From Golubevia sp. BC0850 (Eukaryota > Basidiomycota > Exobasidiomycetes > Golubeviales > Golubeviaceae), in the NCBI GenBank assembly GCA_012976225.1, contig JAAVVG010000016.1, positions 310,001-374,000 on the forward strand: DNA of 64,000 bases, written 5' to 3'. Made by a program: the position numbers and the translations under genes. Shown in pieces: positions 35,168 through 45,908 of the stretch (the first letter of the stretch is position 1; the number at the start of each line of letters is the position of its first letter). The notes beneath the pieces are model-generated. The model made no database searches and had not been told where the DNA came from. It saw nothing but the letters and a program-made list of their open reading frames with translations.

Positions 35168-36101
35168 CCTTGAGGCTGGGGAGATACTGATTAGGATGGG
35201 ATGGAAGAATGAAGAGCTTTGATCTAGAGGAACTTCCTACTTGTTTCAGCTGAAGATAACCAAGAGCGAGTCAAGTTTGGATGCAAAGTACTAAAGGGAA
35301 AGAACTGGAAAGAGGTTAGATAGATTTTGCTTCAACTCTTGAAGTGTGCTATTTAAGGTTTGGAGGATGTTTTTTAGGCTCTAATCAGTCGATTCAATCT
35401 TTATCTTGAATTTGCTTGGTCGTTGGATGATAGAAGAGAATAGGAAAGAAAAGAAAAGAACCCTTGGGATGAAGTTGAAAGGGAAAGGAAGAGGACGCTT
35501 TCCAACCTCTCCCTTGAAGTTTTCGAGGCAAGGGGTAAGGTACGGGCAATCCGGAGAGGGAGGCAAGGGAGGCAAAACTCAAAAGAGTAGGTGTCCCTTC
35601 GTCCTGAGGCCTGAGGGCGAGATTATGTAACATCAAAAGCTGTCTGGAATCGTGTTAACGTATTCTTAGGAGAAGCTGTCGTGTCGCGTGAGGAGTCGAA
35701 TGAGGAGATGGGAGGAGATGGGATTGGACTCTCTTACTTTCATTGTCAGGAAGCTCTCACAGATCAAGAGACAAAACGAACCAACATCAAAATTCATCAT
35801 GTTCAACTGGGTTCGTTCGAATGACGGTGAAAAGGGAAGTGCTTGGCTGGGTGCCGGATTGCCACCGCTTCCCTCTCAGCGGGAGGATCTGATCTCTCAT
35901 TACCTTCACCCTTTTAGATCTTGAATCTTCCTCTTTTTTAAACGCATTCATCTGATAAATCTCGTGAATTTTTGTCCTTGCACTTGAAACGTCTCTCTTG
36001 GACTTTCTTCACAAACTCAACCGTAGAGTTGAAATCCTCATCAATGCCAGGAACCACCAACTCTATCATTTGACTCTGAATTTTCTAAATACAGAACTCT
36101 C
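35168..36101. other. Promoter region of OPT copy 2 and 3' flank of AhpD-like gene
   Basis: A 0.93-kb stretch with no supported gene; the ORFs on both strands are short and overlap each other. A weak TATA-like TTAAATA lies near 35350 on the minus strand. Confidence 0.5.
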
Positions 36102-37408
36102 TCAAAGTTTACTTTCCCTCTTCCTCTCCTTCCCACTCCAAGGTTCCCTATCTCTCTCCTCAGTACCTTCAACAACCTCACAAATCCCATCAACAGCTTT
36201 TATAACCCATTCAGCACCTTCTTCAGTAGTTAACCACTTCCTACCTTTCTCTCCAAATTCTCCGACGTCCTTCTTTAAAGAACTTACAGCTTTCATTAAA
36301 CCCCAAACATGAGACGTGACTTGAGGCGAGACACCGCCTTGAGATCTTAAAGATGAGATTGCAACTATTGAAGTTCTTAATCGATCAATCTCCCAAGAAG
36401 GAGCATCAGAAAGGCTTGGAGAAGGTGAAAAAGATGAAGGAGAAGAGAAAAGATTTCCATATTCCGCCTCTATGATGAAAATTGGAAGATCTGGATGTGA
36501 TTTACCTAGAACTGAAATCAATTTTGAGGAATGAGGTGTGTAGATGTCATCCCAGAGACCGTAGCCTGCTTTGTGTACTTTTGGAAGGAAGGAATCCTTG
36601 ATCGCTCTTTTGAAAATGGAGTGGAAAGGAGATTGGGAAAGATTAGGATCATGGTCGAAAGATGGAAAGAGTGCTCTTGAGTGAGACTCACCTTCTGGGT
36701 TCGGCTGGCAAAGCAGATGATAGCTCCTTGTCTTCATCTACTGCTGCTCTTAAAGCTGCTAAGTTATTGATGACCTTTAAGGCACAGGGGAACAGATGAG
36801 AAGGTCAGCTTGAGAACGGGTATGAAGGGCATGCTTCCGCCGAGGTCCAGAGGAACAAACTACCCTTCCAGCCAGCTTTGAATTAATGTAGTTAATGTAG
36901 CAACACTATGAAGTTCACTAGCTGAAGCTGTTCAAGAGAGACTGGCCTCGCAAACCTTCTTCGACCCTACACAGACCCTCCACCCTTCCTCTTCTTCCCT
37001 CCTTCTCTGATGATTGAAACTCACCTTTGGAATCCCAACGAAACCAATACATTTCAACCCAACTTCCCTCATCAAACAAGCCCCCTCTACTCTGGCTTTC
37101 AATTCCTTCTTGTCCTTATCTAAAGCGAAAGAATGTAGAGCTTTCAAGCTATCACTAGCGTTTAAAGTGATTAGGGTTGCAGTGGCTAGAGAAAGCCATT
37201 CTGGTAGAGCTATTCCTCTTGAGGTTGCATCTGATTGAAGACCTACGAAGAGAGAAGTTAGAATTTCCTTTCTTGGGGATAAGAGTGGTCCTGGAGATCG
37301 AGAAGGAGTAGAAATTGAAGCTGGAGCTGATTTTGAGAGAGAGTAGGTTGGTGATTGAATTAAACTCTTGAGAGTCGATGGTAAAGAACGAGATCCTCCT
37401 TTCGACAT
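36102..37408 (-). CDS. AhpD-like (carboxymuconolactone decarboxylase superfamily) protein
   Basis: Three exons (37408-37025, 36774-36692, 36606-36102) give 323 residues in phase; introns are 250 and 85 nt. Key stretches are KCIGFVGIPKVINNLAALR, GYGLWDDIYTPHSSKLISVL, HPDLPIFIIEAEYGNL and GGVSPQVTSHVWGLMKA. These match the pattern I know from fungal AhpD-like proteins, where the last block carries a conserved histidine. The classical redox CxxC is absent, so peroxidase-reducing activity should not be assumed. In this fungal subgroup the function is not established, and location (often predicted mitochondrial) is uncertain. A 16-nt intron would also restore frame at the second junction, but the 85-nt choice uses a pyrimidine-rich 3' end and normal size. 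Confidence 0.7.
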
Positions 37409-37569
37409 TTACAAGAGCAAGTGAAGGAGCCAGGTGAAGAAGAGGTACTATCGGATTTGAAGGAAGAGGGTTATAACTTCTTCTCATTCCCTTTGAACCA
37501 GTTCATCGAACGTCGACTCCTTGGAAGAATCAAGTCAAAATTAGGTCTAAGATAGAATCTTGACTATAT

Positions 37570-38372
37570 AGACTCAGGGAAGAGATTTCATCAAGCTCAA
37601 GGAGGGGTTCCATCGACGGTTCGAAGCTGGCTCTATCAAGTTGCCTGTCAGCTGTCAGTTCTACTCGTCTAAGACTTTCGTCCGCTTCAGCCAAGTCTCA
37701 GAAGATTCATGCATTCAAGGCAATCACGGAGGTATTTTCACCAGGTGGGTATGAGGTGAAGGGGCTCAGAGGTCCGAGGGAGCATGTAGAATGGCAAGAA
37801 GGAAAGGATCTCACAACAGAGTCAAGCTCCCTCCAGCGCTTCTGAAGTCTTTCTAAGGAAGAGACTTCGACGTTCGGATACCAAATAGTGTCCACAAGAT
37901 TGCAGGTGAGTGTTGAAGAAGGGTAGATAGAGAATAAAGGGCAGACAGGGCTGGACAGGAGGCTGTCGGGAGGACTGCTGGTTGGACATGGCTGGAAGAG
38001 CTTCAGGATGTCCTTGGAGGAGGCAATGAGATGCAGATTCACGCATTTGTCTCCATTGAAAAGAGCCCGCTTCCATTTAGCAGCGAGAGCTCCCAGTGAC
38101 CAGCCTCTTTCCTGTCGAGTGATTTCGACTTTTGGCTGACCCTCTTCCTCTCTCCTTCCTTCCGCCTTTCCTTCTTCTTAACAGATCTTCTCGAAAGCAT
38201 ACGAGATAACCTACTGGGATTAGCTTTGACCCAAAACCCTCCCGCAGGCTCTTCTCAGTTCTCCATCCCCTCGATCTCTAACCCGATGGAATCTCTCAAT
38301 CCAGACGCTTCAACCCAGCCTCTCCATCTTTATATCAACACGGTAGTCTATTTGAAGACGAAACTGTTGTAA
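37570..38372 (+). CDS. Unresolved plus-strand gene, C-terminal exons only
   Basis: The best supported piece is the last exon, 38185-38372. It begins after a pyrimidine-rich acceptor (TTCTTCTTAACAG), stays open for 62 codons (LLESIRDNLLGLALTQ ... LHLYINTVVYLKTKLL) and ends in TAA. A 48-nt exon ending at 37906 with a perfect GTGAGT donor (EETSTFGYQIVSTRLQ) fits in phase behind an open block ending at 37730 (SQKIHAFKAITE). The exon between 37907 and 38184 is ambiguous. No start codon was found upstream, so the gene may be partial. The opposite strand also has open frames here. No family recognised. Confidence 0.3.
37589..37670 (+). repeat. Dispersed ~80-bp repeat, copy 1
   Basis: About 80 bp that matches the minus strand at 62654-62738 with roughly four of five bases identical by eye. 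The shared core is TCGAAGCTGGCTCTATCA followed by TTGCCTGTCAGCTGTC. Confidence 0.7.
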
Positions 38373-38930
38373 TTATCGTGTTTCTGAGTGCGGAAGTATC
38401 TAATCAAGGGTTTTCCTTACGAGATTTCCGGAAAGGAAGGGACGTTCTCTTGTGAATTCATTTCTTTCTTGTTTATCCTTCCTCCTGCCCCCTTTCCTTA
38501 TCCTCATCTGAGCCTTTTGTTATGCGTGATCTTGGTTTCTCAGTTTCTCGAATGGGCTCGGCTCTTCGAAAGTTGCACGACAGCATCGATCGAGGCTGAA
38601 GCGCTGAGGTTACGAGGAGGGGGAAGGTGCTTCATCCTGCTCTCTCTAGGCTCGAAGCTGCTGGTGCATTGAAGCGGTGATGTTATCAGTCTGATTAGAG
38701 AGCGGAACATCCGATGAAATGTAGAGAAGGAGGAGAGTTCATCACAGAAGATGGAACTCTTGCCCTCTTCTCGACTTACGAGCACCGAGGACCGAAGCGC
38801 TGTAGAAACAAAGACTTCAAACTGAACTCTCTTCTCTTCCTAATCACCCACTCCACTCTTTCCTCTACTTTATTCTATTCCTCATCTTTCAATCAAAGTT
38901 CAGAGGACGCTGAGAGATCAAGCTCGACAA
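38373..38930. other. Gap upstream of family A copy 2
   Basis: Roughly 560 nt with only short ORFs on both strands and no recognisable feature. Confidence 0.5.
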
Positions 38931-40703
38931 ATGAGTTTACCACCTTTAAATCATTTCTTCCTTCAATCAACAGGGACTAATTAGAACTCAAGAGAGGAGC
39001 TGCTAAGGAAAGACTACCAACCAAGCTCGAAAGTCTACCAGAAGATCTATCTACACAGTTGGTCGAACAAGTCAGAAGTTGGACGTTGGTGGAGGATGAA
39101 GTAGAGGGAGTAAAGGCGAGGATGTGAGTTCGAGTTGTCACCTGTCCGACCATTCCTTTGATCCCCGTGTTCTTTGCGCGATGACTGACTTGCCTGTTTC
39201 TGAATTTTTTCTGCTTCAGTCTGAGAGATTCGACCCCCAGAGCGTTGACCTTGACGTCCAGATCATGCTATCAAAGTTATTTTCCCTCTCTCATCAGAAC
39301 CGTCCGCCTCTTTCCATCTCTATTGACTGCCTTCACTCGAGTCTTGGAAAGAGATATGAATTCAGTTCTGCAGATTAGATCACTCCATCTATACCGATCA
39401 TGAATCAGCTCTGAAAATCAAGTTTCCATTCCTCTTTCTCAACTGGACTCGCTGGACTCGCTGGTCTCTTCATCCTCAAATCAAGACGACTCTTACAAGG
39501 CAGTGCCTCGTTCAGAACGTAAGCTCTACCGAGACGAAGCAGTGGAGAATGCGGTGAAGACCTTCTTCAGCAAGATCCAAAGCCTCCAGATCCTAGTGAT
39601 CTTCTGCCCAGAAAGTGTGGAGCTGCCTTTAGTCGAACGAGTCGGAGGAAAAGAGATTCTTTTCTCATTTTTCTCGAACTCACTCAAACAGAATATCATT
39701 GGCAGGGCTGAAAATACCGAAGACAATCTTCCTGCCAACAAGGCCGTCTGGCTCCTCTGCTTCTGTCCTCTTCTATGTTAAGCCATTCTCACTCTCACTA
39801 TCACGAATAAAGCAGAATCCTTTCTGGAAGAGTATCACGAAAATTTCAGTGGTTTATCGGATGTCAGAGACTTGGCAATCGAAGTCCATTTTGCTCTCAA
39901 TGAAACAGACAGAAGCACTTGGTGGGGATTGCCTTGAGAAAGTCGGAGGAGTTGGAGACTGGGAACTGGAAAATCAGACGCTATCGGAAACCTTCTGTCG
40001 GTGACCAGGGGGCTCAGATCTTTGGAGGTTCCTTTGAGTCGGTCAATAAGAGAGGGAGACCAATCCCGTGTCACTTCAGAGTCTCTTTCTGTCCGGTTAG
40101 AAAGATCGCAGGAGACCTTGAATCACGTGAGAATTCTTGGGCTCGGTGCGGTTTTAGAGCCCAAAGTGGCTGATTACAGTCGCTTCAAACAGCTTGGATT
40201 TATCTGCCTGGATTACAACTCTTTAGTTTTCCTTTTATCCAGACCTCAACAGCAACTCCCATCAAGCCTAAACGTCATCTACTTCCCTTTTTACATCGTG
40301 AATGACTCCCAACCTCAAAATGGGGACTATGAAGAAGATACCATCCTGGCCGACATTCTCACTTCAAGACACCTTCCGAATCTCAAGGCAGTGGGAGTTC
40401 CGAAGGGTTGCTGGGACTATAAGTACGGAGAGGCCGTCTCTACTAGAAGCAAGGGGCTTTGGGTCTAGAGAAGAAAAGAGTTGCAAGAGCTGGAGATGAT
40501 TACTAGTGGAAAGGTTTCGTCGCAGCTTTTGAAACCGAGAGCGAGTCGTGAGTAGTACAGCACATTTGAAGCTTAACTCAGTTAGGCCTTTTGATTCGCT
40601 GAACTGACGATCTCTGCGATTCTCCACGATCTCAGCGGGCGACAAATCTCAAAGAGAAAGACTGCCCTCTAGCGACGTCTGTTACTCTCCCTTTGAAGCG
40701 TGA
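38931..40703 (+). pseudogene. F-box-like family A, copy 2 (broken, near full length)
   Basis: All family blocks are present: LESLPEDLSTQLVEQVRSW near 39027, a donor near 39121, an acceptor near 39220, LRDSTPRALTLTSRS, KLYRDEAVENAVKTFFSK, NKAVWLLCFCPLL, then NDSQPQNGDYEEDTILADIL and NLKAVGVPKGCWD. The terminal exon after the intron at about 40550 ends YSPFEA with a stop at 40701-40703. Stops and frame changes interrupt it several times, one being a TAA at about 39779 where the copy at 61.2 kb has CAA. The stretch around 39730-39840 is nearly identical to that copy, so the two separated recently. The gene is not expected to make a full protein. Confidence 0.65.
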
Positions 40704-40939
40704 GAGATACGATACAGCATTGAGGAGATGAAATTCAGTGAAGAAGGTGGTCACATTGGCAGAGAGGGAACAGAGGGGCTGAACGAAGCGCTTCTCGCAG
40801 AGTCATTTGCTTTGGCAAATTGTTTTCTCAGTACATCAGAGAACTGGTGTTTCAACAACATCTGAGATTCTAATTCCTGCTCGTCAAAAAATTACAAAAG
40901 AAATTCAAAATCACATCAAAGATTCATCCATCACAATCC

Positions 40940-41781
40940 TTAGATGTGCTTGGTTTTGGCATCAGCGTTCCATTGGTTGACAATGTCTTGCATGTTGGTT
41001 GAGCAATCTCTAGTGAAGAGATCCTTGACGACGTTTCCAGTCTCGACATCGTTCTTCGAGTCGTTGACGTACCAGATGTAGTGACCACCAACAGTCGATC
41101 CGTAGTTGACACTGAGGGAGTAACATCAGATGAGAATAGGTCAGACGAAGGTAAAGTCAAGTATGAAAGCGACTTCTATCAACTCACCGAATGCGACCGT
41201 TGTGTCTCGTCAACTCCTTCTGTTGAATGTAGTAGGATTGAGAGTTTGGGTCGGCTGGGACAGAGACACTGAAGGAGTGAGCTTCAGTAGATCCTTTTCC
41301 GTAGGTAACAGAGATCTTGGCTGTCACTCCAATTGGAACTTCAGGTCCTCCATCCGCTCCAACTCCAGCTCCACCTCCGACTGTCCAAGAGTTGGTGACT
41401 GAATCAGTGACGGCTGCAGTGGCAGTGATAGGGTCGGTTGAACCTTGACAGTTGTTGGCTCCAGTTGAGAGTTGGTATTGGTACACGGTCTCGGTACCGC
41501 TCTCTTCGAAGGTACACTTGTCAGCGTTTCTGTCGATGGAGAAGAGAGAGGTAGGGGGTTAGAGATTGGGACGCGGGTTGTGACGGTCTGCGACTCTTTC
41601 CTACTCACCCAACTGGTCCACCTGGACAGTCGTTAAGAAGTGCTTGGGTGCTCGGAGCAGCGTCGTCACGAGAGACCATTCTGTCACCTGGGGTTCCGTA
41701 GTTGGCGTTCTCGATTGGAGCAGAAAGAGAGATGGCAGCGAGGACTAGCCCAGAAAGAGAGAGGAAAGTGTAGGAGACCAT
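40940..41781 (-). CDS. Secreted protein, beta-rich, paralog A of divergent pair
   Basis: Three exons (41781-41609, 41529-41188, 41111-40940) give 228 residues. MVSYTFLSLSGLVLAAISLSA is a signal peptide. A short propeptide-like part with DDAAPSTQALLNDCPG follows, then alternating Thr/Val/Ser segments (TATAAVTDSVTNSWTVGGG; IGVTAKISVTYGKGSTEAH) and the conserved end GGHYIWYVND. Its cysteines are few (about four), probably two disulfides. The pattern of alternating beta strands and the ending match the divergently transcribed gene at 42.7 kb. I know similar unnamed secreted proteins in other fungi but no firm family name. It is likely extracellular or wall-bound; function unknown. A TATA box sits 174 nt upstream. 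Confidence 0.82.
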
Positions 41782-42688
41782 TTTTGAAAAATTTGTAAAG
41801 ATTTAGAGCTTGACTTGCAAGAAGAAAGAAGAAGAAGATTTAGAGTGAAGTTGAAGAAGAAAAAAGAAGAAGCACCAGGCTCTGAAAGATGAGAAGAGAA
41901 GAGAGAAGTTGACTTGAGTGAGGGAGAAGAGAAAGGATGGTCAGTAGGGGTCTCTTTTTATACCTTTTCATCTTGACTGTCCCTCTCTGAAATGCAAGAA
42001 AGGTTTCTTACCGAGTCGTCAGCGTGAACGATGTTCCAAACAAACGCCCTCTGCTTAGACTTTCTCTCGCCCGTCTTTAAGCGAGATTCAAGCCTGGAAA
42101 TTTGAAGGCGCTGTCATCTATTCCAGGCAACTATCCTGGAAAGTGCAAACTCATGCAAGCGATGACGCGAAATTGAGGGAGATGTAGTTTTGAGGGACGT
42201 GGCGTTGAAAGGGTGTGGCGTCAACGCCCTACCGGAAATCCGTTCTTCTCCTCCTCGCGTGACTTTCCTTCGATCCTGCAAACCTTTCCGACGTTTTTTG
42301 AGAGAAACAAACCATTGTCGGGTCAACAAGTAGAGACCACGAGCACCAAAGCGCAGGATTCGAGTCTATTCCTGGGCAACGTTCGACGCCCTCTCACCTC
42401 ACTTCTGGTCCTTCAATCTTTCATCATCCCTGGCACAACACGACGCCCTCGCATGATGCTTACCATCTTGCATGAGACATCTTGACTTTTTGGGGGTCTC
42501 TCGCCCCTAAAGACACTTCCAGAAAAGGTATATAAGCCTCACCCTTTCCATATTCAATTTCAATTTCCTTACCTCGGTCTCTCTCAACTTCTCTCTCTCT
42601 ATCTTCTTCAATCTCGCCTGGTGCGAATTCAATCTTTTTCTTTTTCTTTTTTTCTTCATCAACAAGCTTCAAATCAACTCTTTTCAAG
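41782..42688. promoter_or_regulatory. Shared divergent promoter with four ACGCCCT motifs
   Basis: The 907-nt region separates two divergently transcribed paralogs. TATA-like elements point both ways: TATAAAAA on the minus strand at 41955-41962 and TATATAA on the plus strand at 42529-42535. The heptamer ACGCCCT occurs four times on the plus strand at 42044, 42224, 42386 and 42443. Several further near-matches (GGCGTTG, GGCGTCAACGCC) surround the second copy. Such clustering suggests a binding site for a zinc-finger activator, but this is inference from repetition alone. Confidence 0.6.
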
Positions 42689-43681
42689 ATGCAACTCACC
42701 GCCGCCCTCTCTGCTATTCTCCTTTCACTCACTGTCTCTTCAGTCGCAGCTCTTCCAAATGGAATGACTACCACTGCTGAGACTCGTGCAGTTCTAGTGG
42801 ATACCAGAACCGGTCTTCCAGTTCCACGTATGGCCAAGCGTGATGACCCTTCCATTCACGACCTGCTAGCCTCCTGTCCAAAGACCAACTCCAAGCGTCT
42901 CGAGACTGCCAACACCTGTGTCTGGAACAAGACTGGAGACAACGGAGGCTCATACGAGAAGAAGGCTTACTACTACCAAGGAACTCAAAGAAATGAATTC
43001 ACGTGAGTTGCCACTTCAGAAAACGTTGACAAGCGTGGCGACCGAGAACACCTTCGTCTCTAACTTCATCTTCATTCTTCATCCATTCTCTGCGCCCTTG
43101 GATACCAGTCGTAACTGCCAGGAGGGGTGAGTACCTTAGAATCAAAAAGACAATTCTTTCACAGTTCCCGACTCCGTATTCAAAAGCTGACTTCTGTTGC
43201 CTCTTTTGACTTCTTTTCAGAACTACCATCTCCTCTACCATCACTGCCTCCGGTACCAGTACGGTTTCCGAGACTTTGACCGTTTCCGAAGAGATCGGTT
43301 TGGATCTTGGACCTTTCTCCTTCTCCGCAAGCAACTCTAACACTCATACATCTGATGCTAGCACCGTCAACACTGCTTCCATGCTGGTCTCTCCTGGACA
43401 AAAGGGAGCCTTGATCGGAGTCCAGTTGATGCAACCTGTCACTGGAACGGTTCAGATCAACTACGAGGATAAGCAAGCTGGTCACTATCTATGGTGAGTT
43501 CTAGAAAGTCTTGTTTACAAGGGATGATACCAGACTTCTTCACTGACAACCTTTGCCTCTTCGCCATCCTTGATTTCTGTTTCGCAGGTACGTCAGCGGA
43601 GTCAACAAGGACGAACTCTCTGGAGATATCCAACCTCAAGCTTACACCATCGGATGTAACGACGCAGAACCAACTTTCTAA
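42689..43681 (+). CDS. Secreted protein, beta-rich, paralog B of divergent pair
   Basis: Four exons (42689-43002, 43110-43127, 43221-43493, 43588-43681) give 232 residues. The signal peptide is MQLTAALSAILLSLTVSSVAA. A dibasic PRMAKRDD suggests Kex2-type cleavage of a short propeptide. The core resembles the neighbour at 41 kb: DLLASCPK, a Thr/Ser strand region (TISSTITASGTSTVSETLTV), and the common motif AGHYLWYVSGVN near the end. The second exon is only 18 nt and encodes RNCQE, including a cysteine. Expressed from the shared divergent promoter, so co-regulation with paralog A is likely. Function unknown. Confidence 0.82.
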
Positions 43682-44582
43682 ATTTCGTAACTTTACCTCG
43701 TTTCTTACTTTCTTCTGTAAAGCACTCTTGCTTAGACACCGATCCTCGATAAATTGAGATGTTGTCAAATCGGAACTCTAGCAACAGTCTGAAAGCTCGT
43801 GGGAGACTTTTTGAACGCATGGATAAATTGATAACAACGAAGGGATCAGCAGAGAGCAAAGGATTGGCGTCGATGTTTAGGTTTTGCAGAGCCTTCGACT
43901 AGGCGGTTCGAATCGGTGATTTGGGAGAAAAGGATTTGCATTTCGTTGGTTTGCCCATCTGATAATCATTCTCAACTTTGTTTTGTCTTTCCCACCTTCT
44001 CGGCTCCCTTTTCCATCTACCACCCTCGTCTACTTCCAGATTGTCCAACCTCCACCTAAGTCCAAGTCTCGAAAGGCGAGACCAAAGCATCTACAGAAAG
44101 GTAACTTTCTCCTTTAGATCTGTCACCAGCTAAGAAGAGAGGGAAAAAACCCGCCATTAGATTCAAGATTGTTGGTGAGCGTTTCGAACAACGAAGAGCT
44201 CAGAATCAAATCTAGCTCTACTTTAAAATTCATGCTTTGCGGAACTCACGAATTTCTTTTTTGTTCAAAAGTTGGAAAGAGTCTCTTCCACTCTTGAAGA
44301 GTTCCAATTCTTGAAGTTTCTTTCTCTGACCCGCCCAACGTCTCTGGCTTCTGCTAGGGTTGGTGCTTTCTTGATACTGTGAACTCCAGCGATCGATCGG
44401 GACTGCAACAGTCTGAAGACTTGGGAATTGTCTGGTAGTTAGGAACTGAAGTTATAAAACCTCTTCTTCTAGAGGTAAAGTGTCATCAAAGGCACTGTAA
44501 ACGCAGTAAATGAATGTGTTTCAACTCATTTGATCTCTCTCCTAGGACTGTAAGCGACATTGAGAAGGCGATTGAAGCGTCC
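43682..44582. other. Gap with weak coding traces
   Basis: The stretch 44041-44180 reads PPPKSKSRKARPK and PAKKRGKKPAIRF in different frames, and 44268-44382 is open for 36 codons. These may be remains of a gene or chance. No model can be supported. Confidence 0.4.
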
Positions 44583-44843
44583 CTAAGCGTCCCTCTCTCT
44601 TGTATTTCCATTGAGTTTGACTTCCAGTGAATTTAGATTCTTGGTGACTGACAAAAGGTTAGCAATGACCTCGCCCTTTCTGCTCCCTCCCTTCCAACTC
44701 TTCTTACCCTCACCAGGTGATCCCCAGCAAGCTTCGGACGTCTGGCGTACAATTAACAACCGACTTAGAACTGGTACGGACAAGGGGAATCTGACTGTCT
44801 AATTAAAACATAGCATTTCGATGGCCAGAAAGAGGTGTTGACG

Positions 44844-44877
<34 letters not shown>

Positions 44878-45775
44878 AGTGAAGAAATTCAACCAAGCGC
44901 GGGTTTTTGACTGACCGATGATGAAGGAAAATGACATCGATCGCCAGATATTTGACATTTGATAAACCACTGAATGTTGGATGGTACTCTTCTAGAAACT
45001 GCGCTTCAGCAATTGTGAGAGATAACGAAAAGATGGCTTGACGTAGAAGAGGACAGAAGCACAATAACCAGATCACTTTGTTTGCAGACACCATACCATC
45101 TGAGCGATCTGCTCTCGAGATATGCAAACGTTTGAGAGAGTTTACTAGGAAGGGGAGAGGGATCTGTCTCTCATCATTGAGAGGAAGTCTGACAGCATCT
45201 GAAGAGACGATGATCAGAGTCTGCAAATGTTCCATTGACCGAGTAAGAGCTTCACGATTCTATCTGTTGCTTCTTTACGGACAAACTTGCGAGCATACTT
45301 AGACAAGGCTTTGTAGGTTTCATCCTCCCTCGAGGTTGAAGAAACCACAGAGTCAAGTTGCGATAGAGTGAGTGGAACTTTTTGATCTACTTCTTAAGTG
45401 GATTTGCAGAAAGTTAGGGACTTGACCAACCTTCCAGCTTGATTCTCTCTTTCCAGAAGTTGAGAGAAGGAGAACACTTGAGACGGAGGGAGGCTGACGT
45501 TCTTGAGTAGGTGTGAATAAAAGGTTTGGTAACCGAGTCTGGACGTCAAGGCCATTGATAAAAAAGTAGAGTCTCTCAACCTGAAAAGCCAGTCAAAAGA
45601 GATTGAGTAAGGGGGCCTTTGAAGAGAAAGCATGCGAGCTCTGTCTGACTGTCTCCAGTTCTCACCTTCTGGCCTGTTGGATGGTCTGATCTCCCTCTAC
45701 GTCGGTCCAGCTTCTGACTTGGAGTACCAATTGTTCTACCACTTCTTCTGGAAGAGTATCCAGGTTGGTAATCAT
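44583..45775 (-). pseudogene. F-box-like family A, copy 4 (broken and truncated)
   Basis: This copy shows the 5' end of the family best. ATG at 45775 gives MITNLDTLPEEVVEQLVLQV, with the first exon ending at 45666 at a GTGAGA donor. The second exon starts RLRDSTFLSMALTSRLGYQ, then LLKNVSLPPSQVFSFSQLL and GRLVKSLTF. A TAA and later a frame change follow. The middle blocks (LQTLIIVSSDAVRLPL; NKVIWLLCFCPLLRQA; AQFLEEYHPTFSGLS) are clear. The copy stops near 44583 after NLLSVTKNLNSLEVKLNG, so the C-terminal LRR-like part and last exon are missing. The LPE/LTSR layout supports an F-box-like origin. Confidence 0.65.
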
Positions 45776-45908
45776 TGAAACTTGATCTTGCGTGCTGAAA
45801 CGATGATGCTGTTGGGGTCTGGACCTTTCTGGATCGATTCAATACCAGGCGCTTCTTCTTCCCAACACCTCCCTACTTATCCTCAACCATCGAATTCAGG
45901 CCCGAAGG

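Noticed and set aside
36676-36691. A 16-nt intron in the AhpD-like gene
   Set aside because: It restores frame but is far shorter than any other intron; an 85-nt intron with the same donor and a pyrimidine-rich acceptor also restores it.
43904-43913. GGTTCGAATC resembling a tRNA B box
   Set aside because: No matching T-stem, A box or acceptor stem can be folded around it on either strand.
44041-44382. Possible basic protein (KSKSRKARPK) with small introns
   Set aside because: Would need a 17-nt intron and lacks start and consistent frame.
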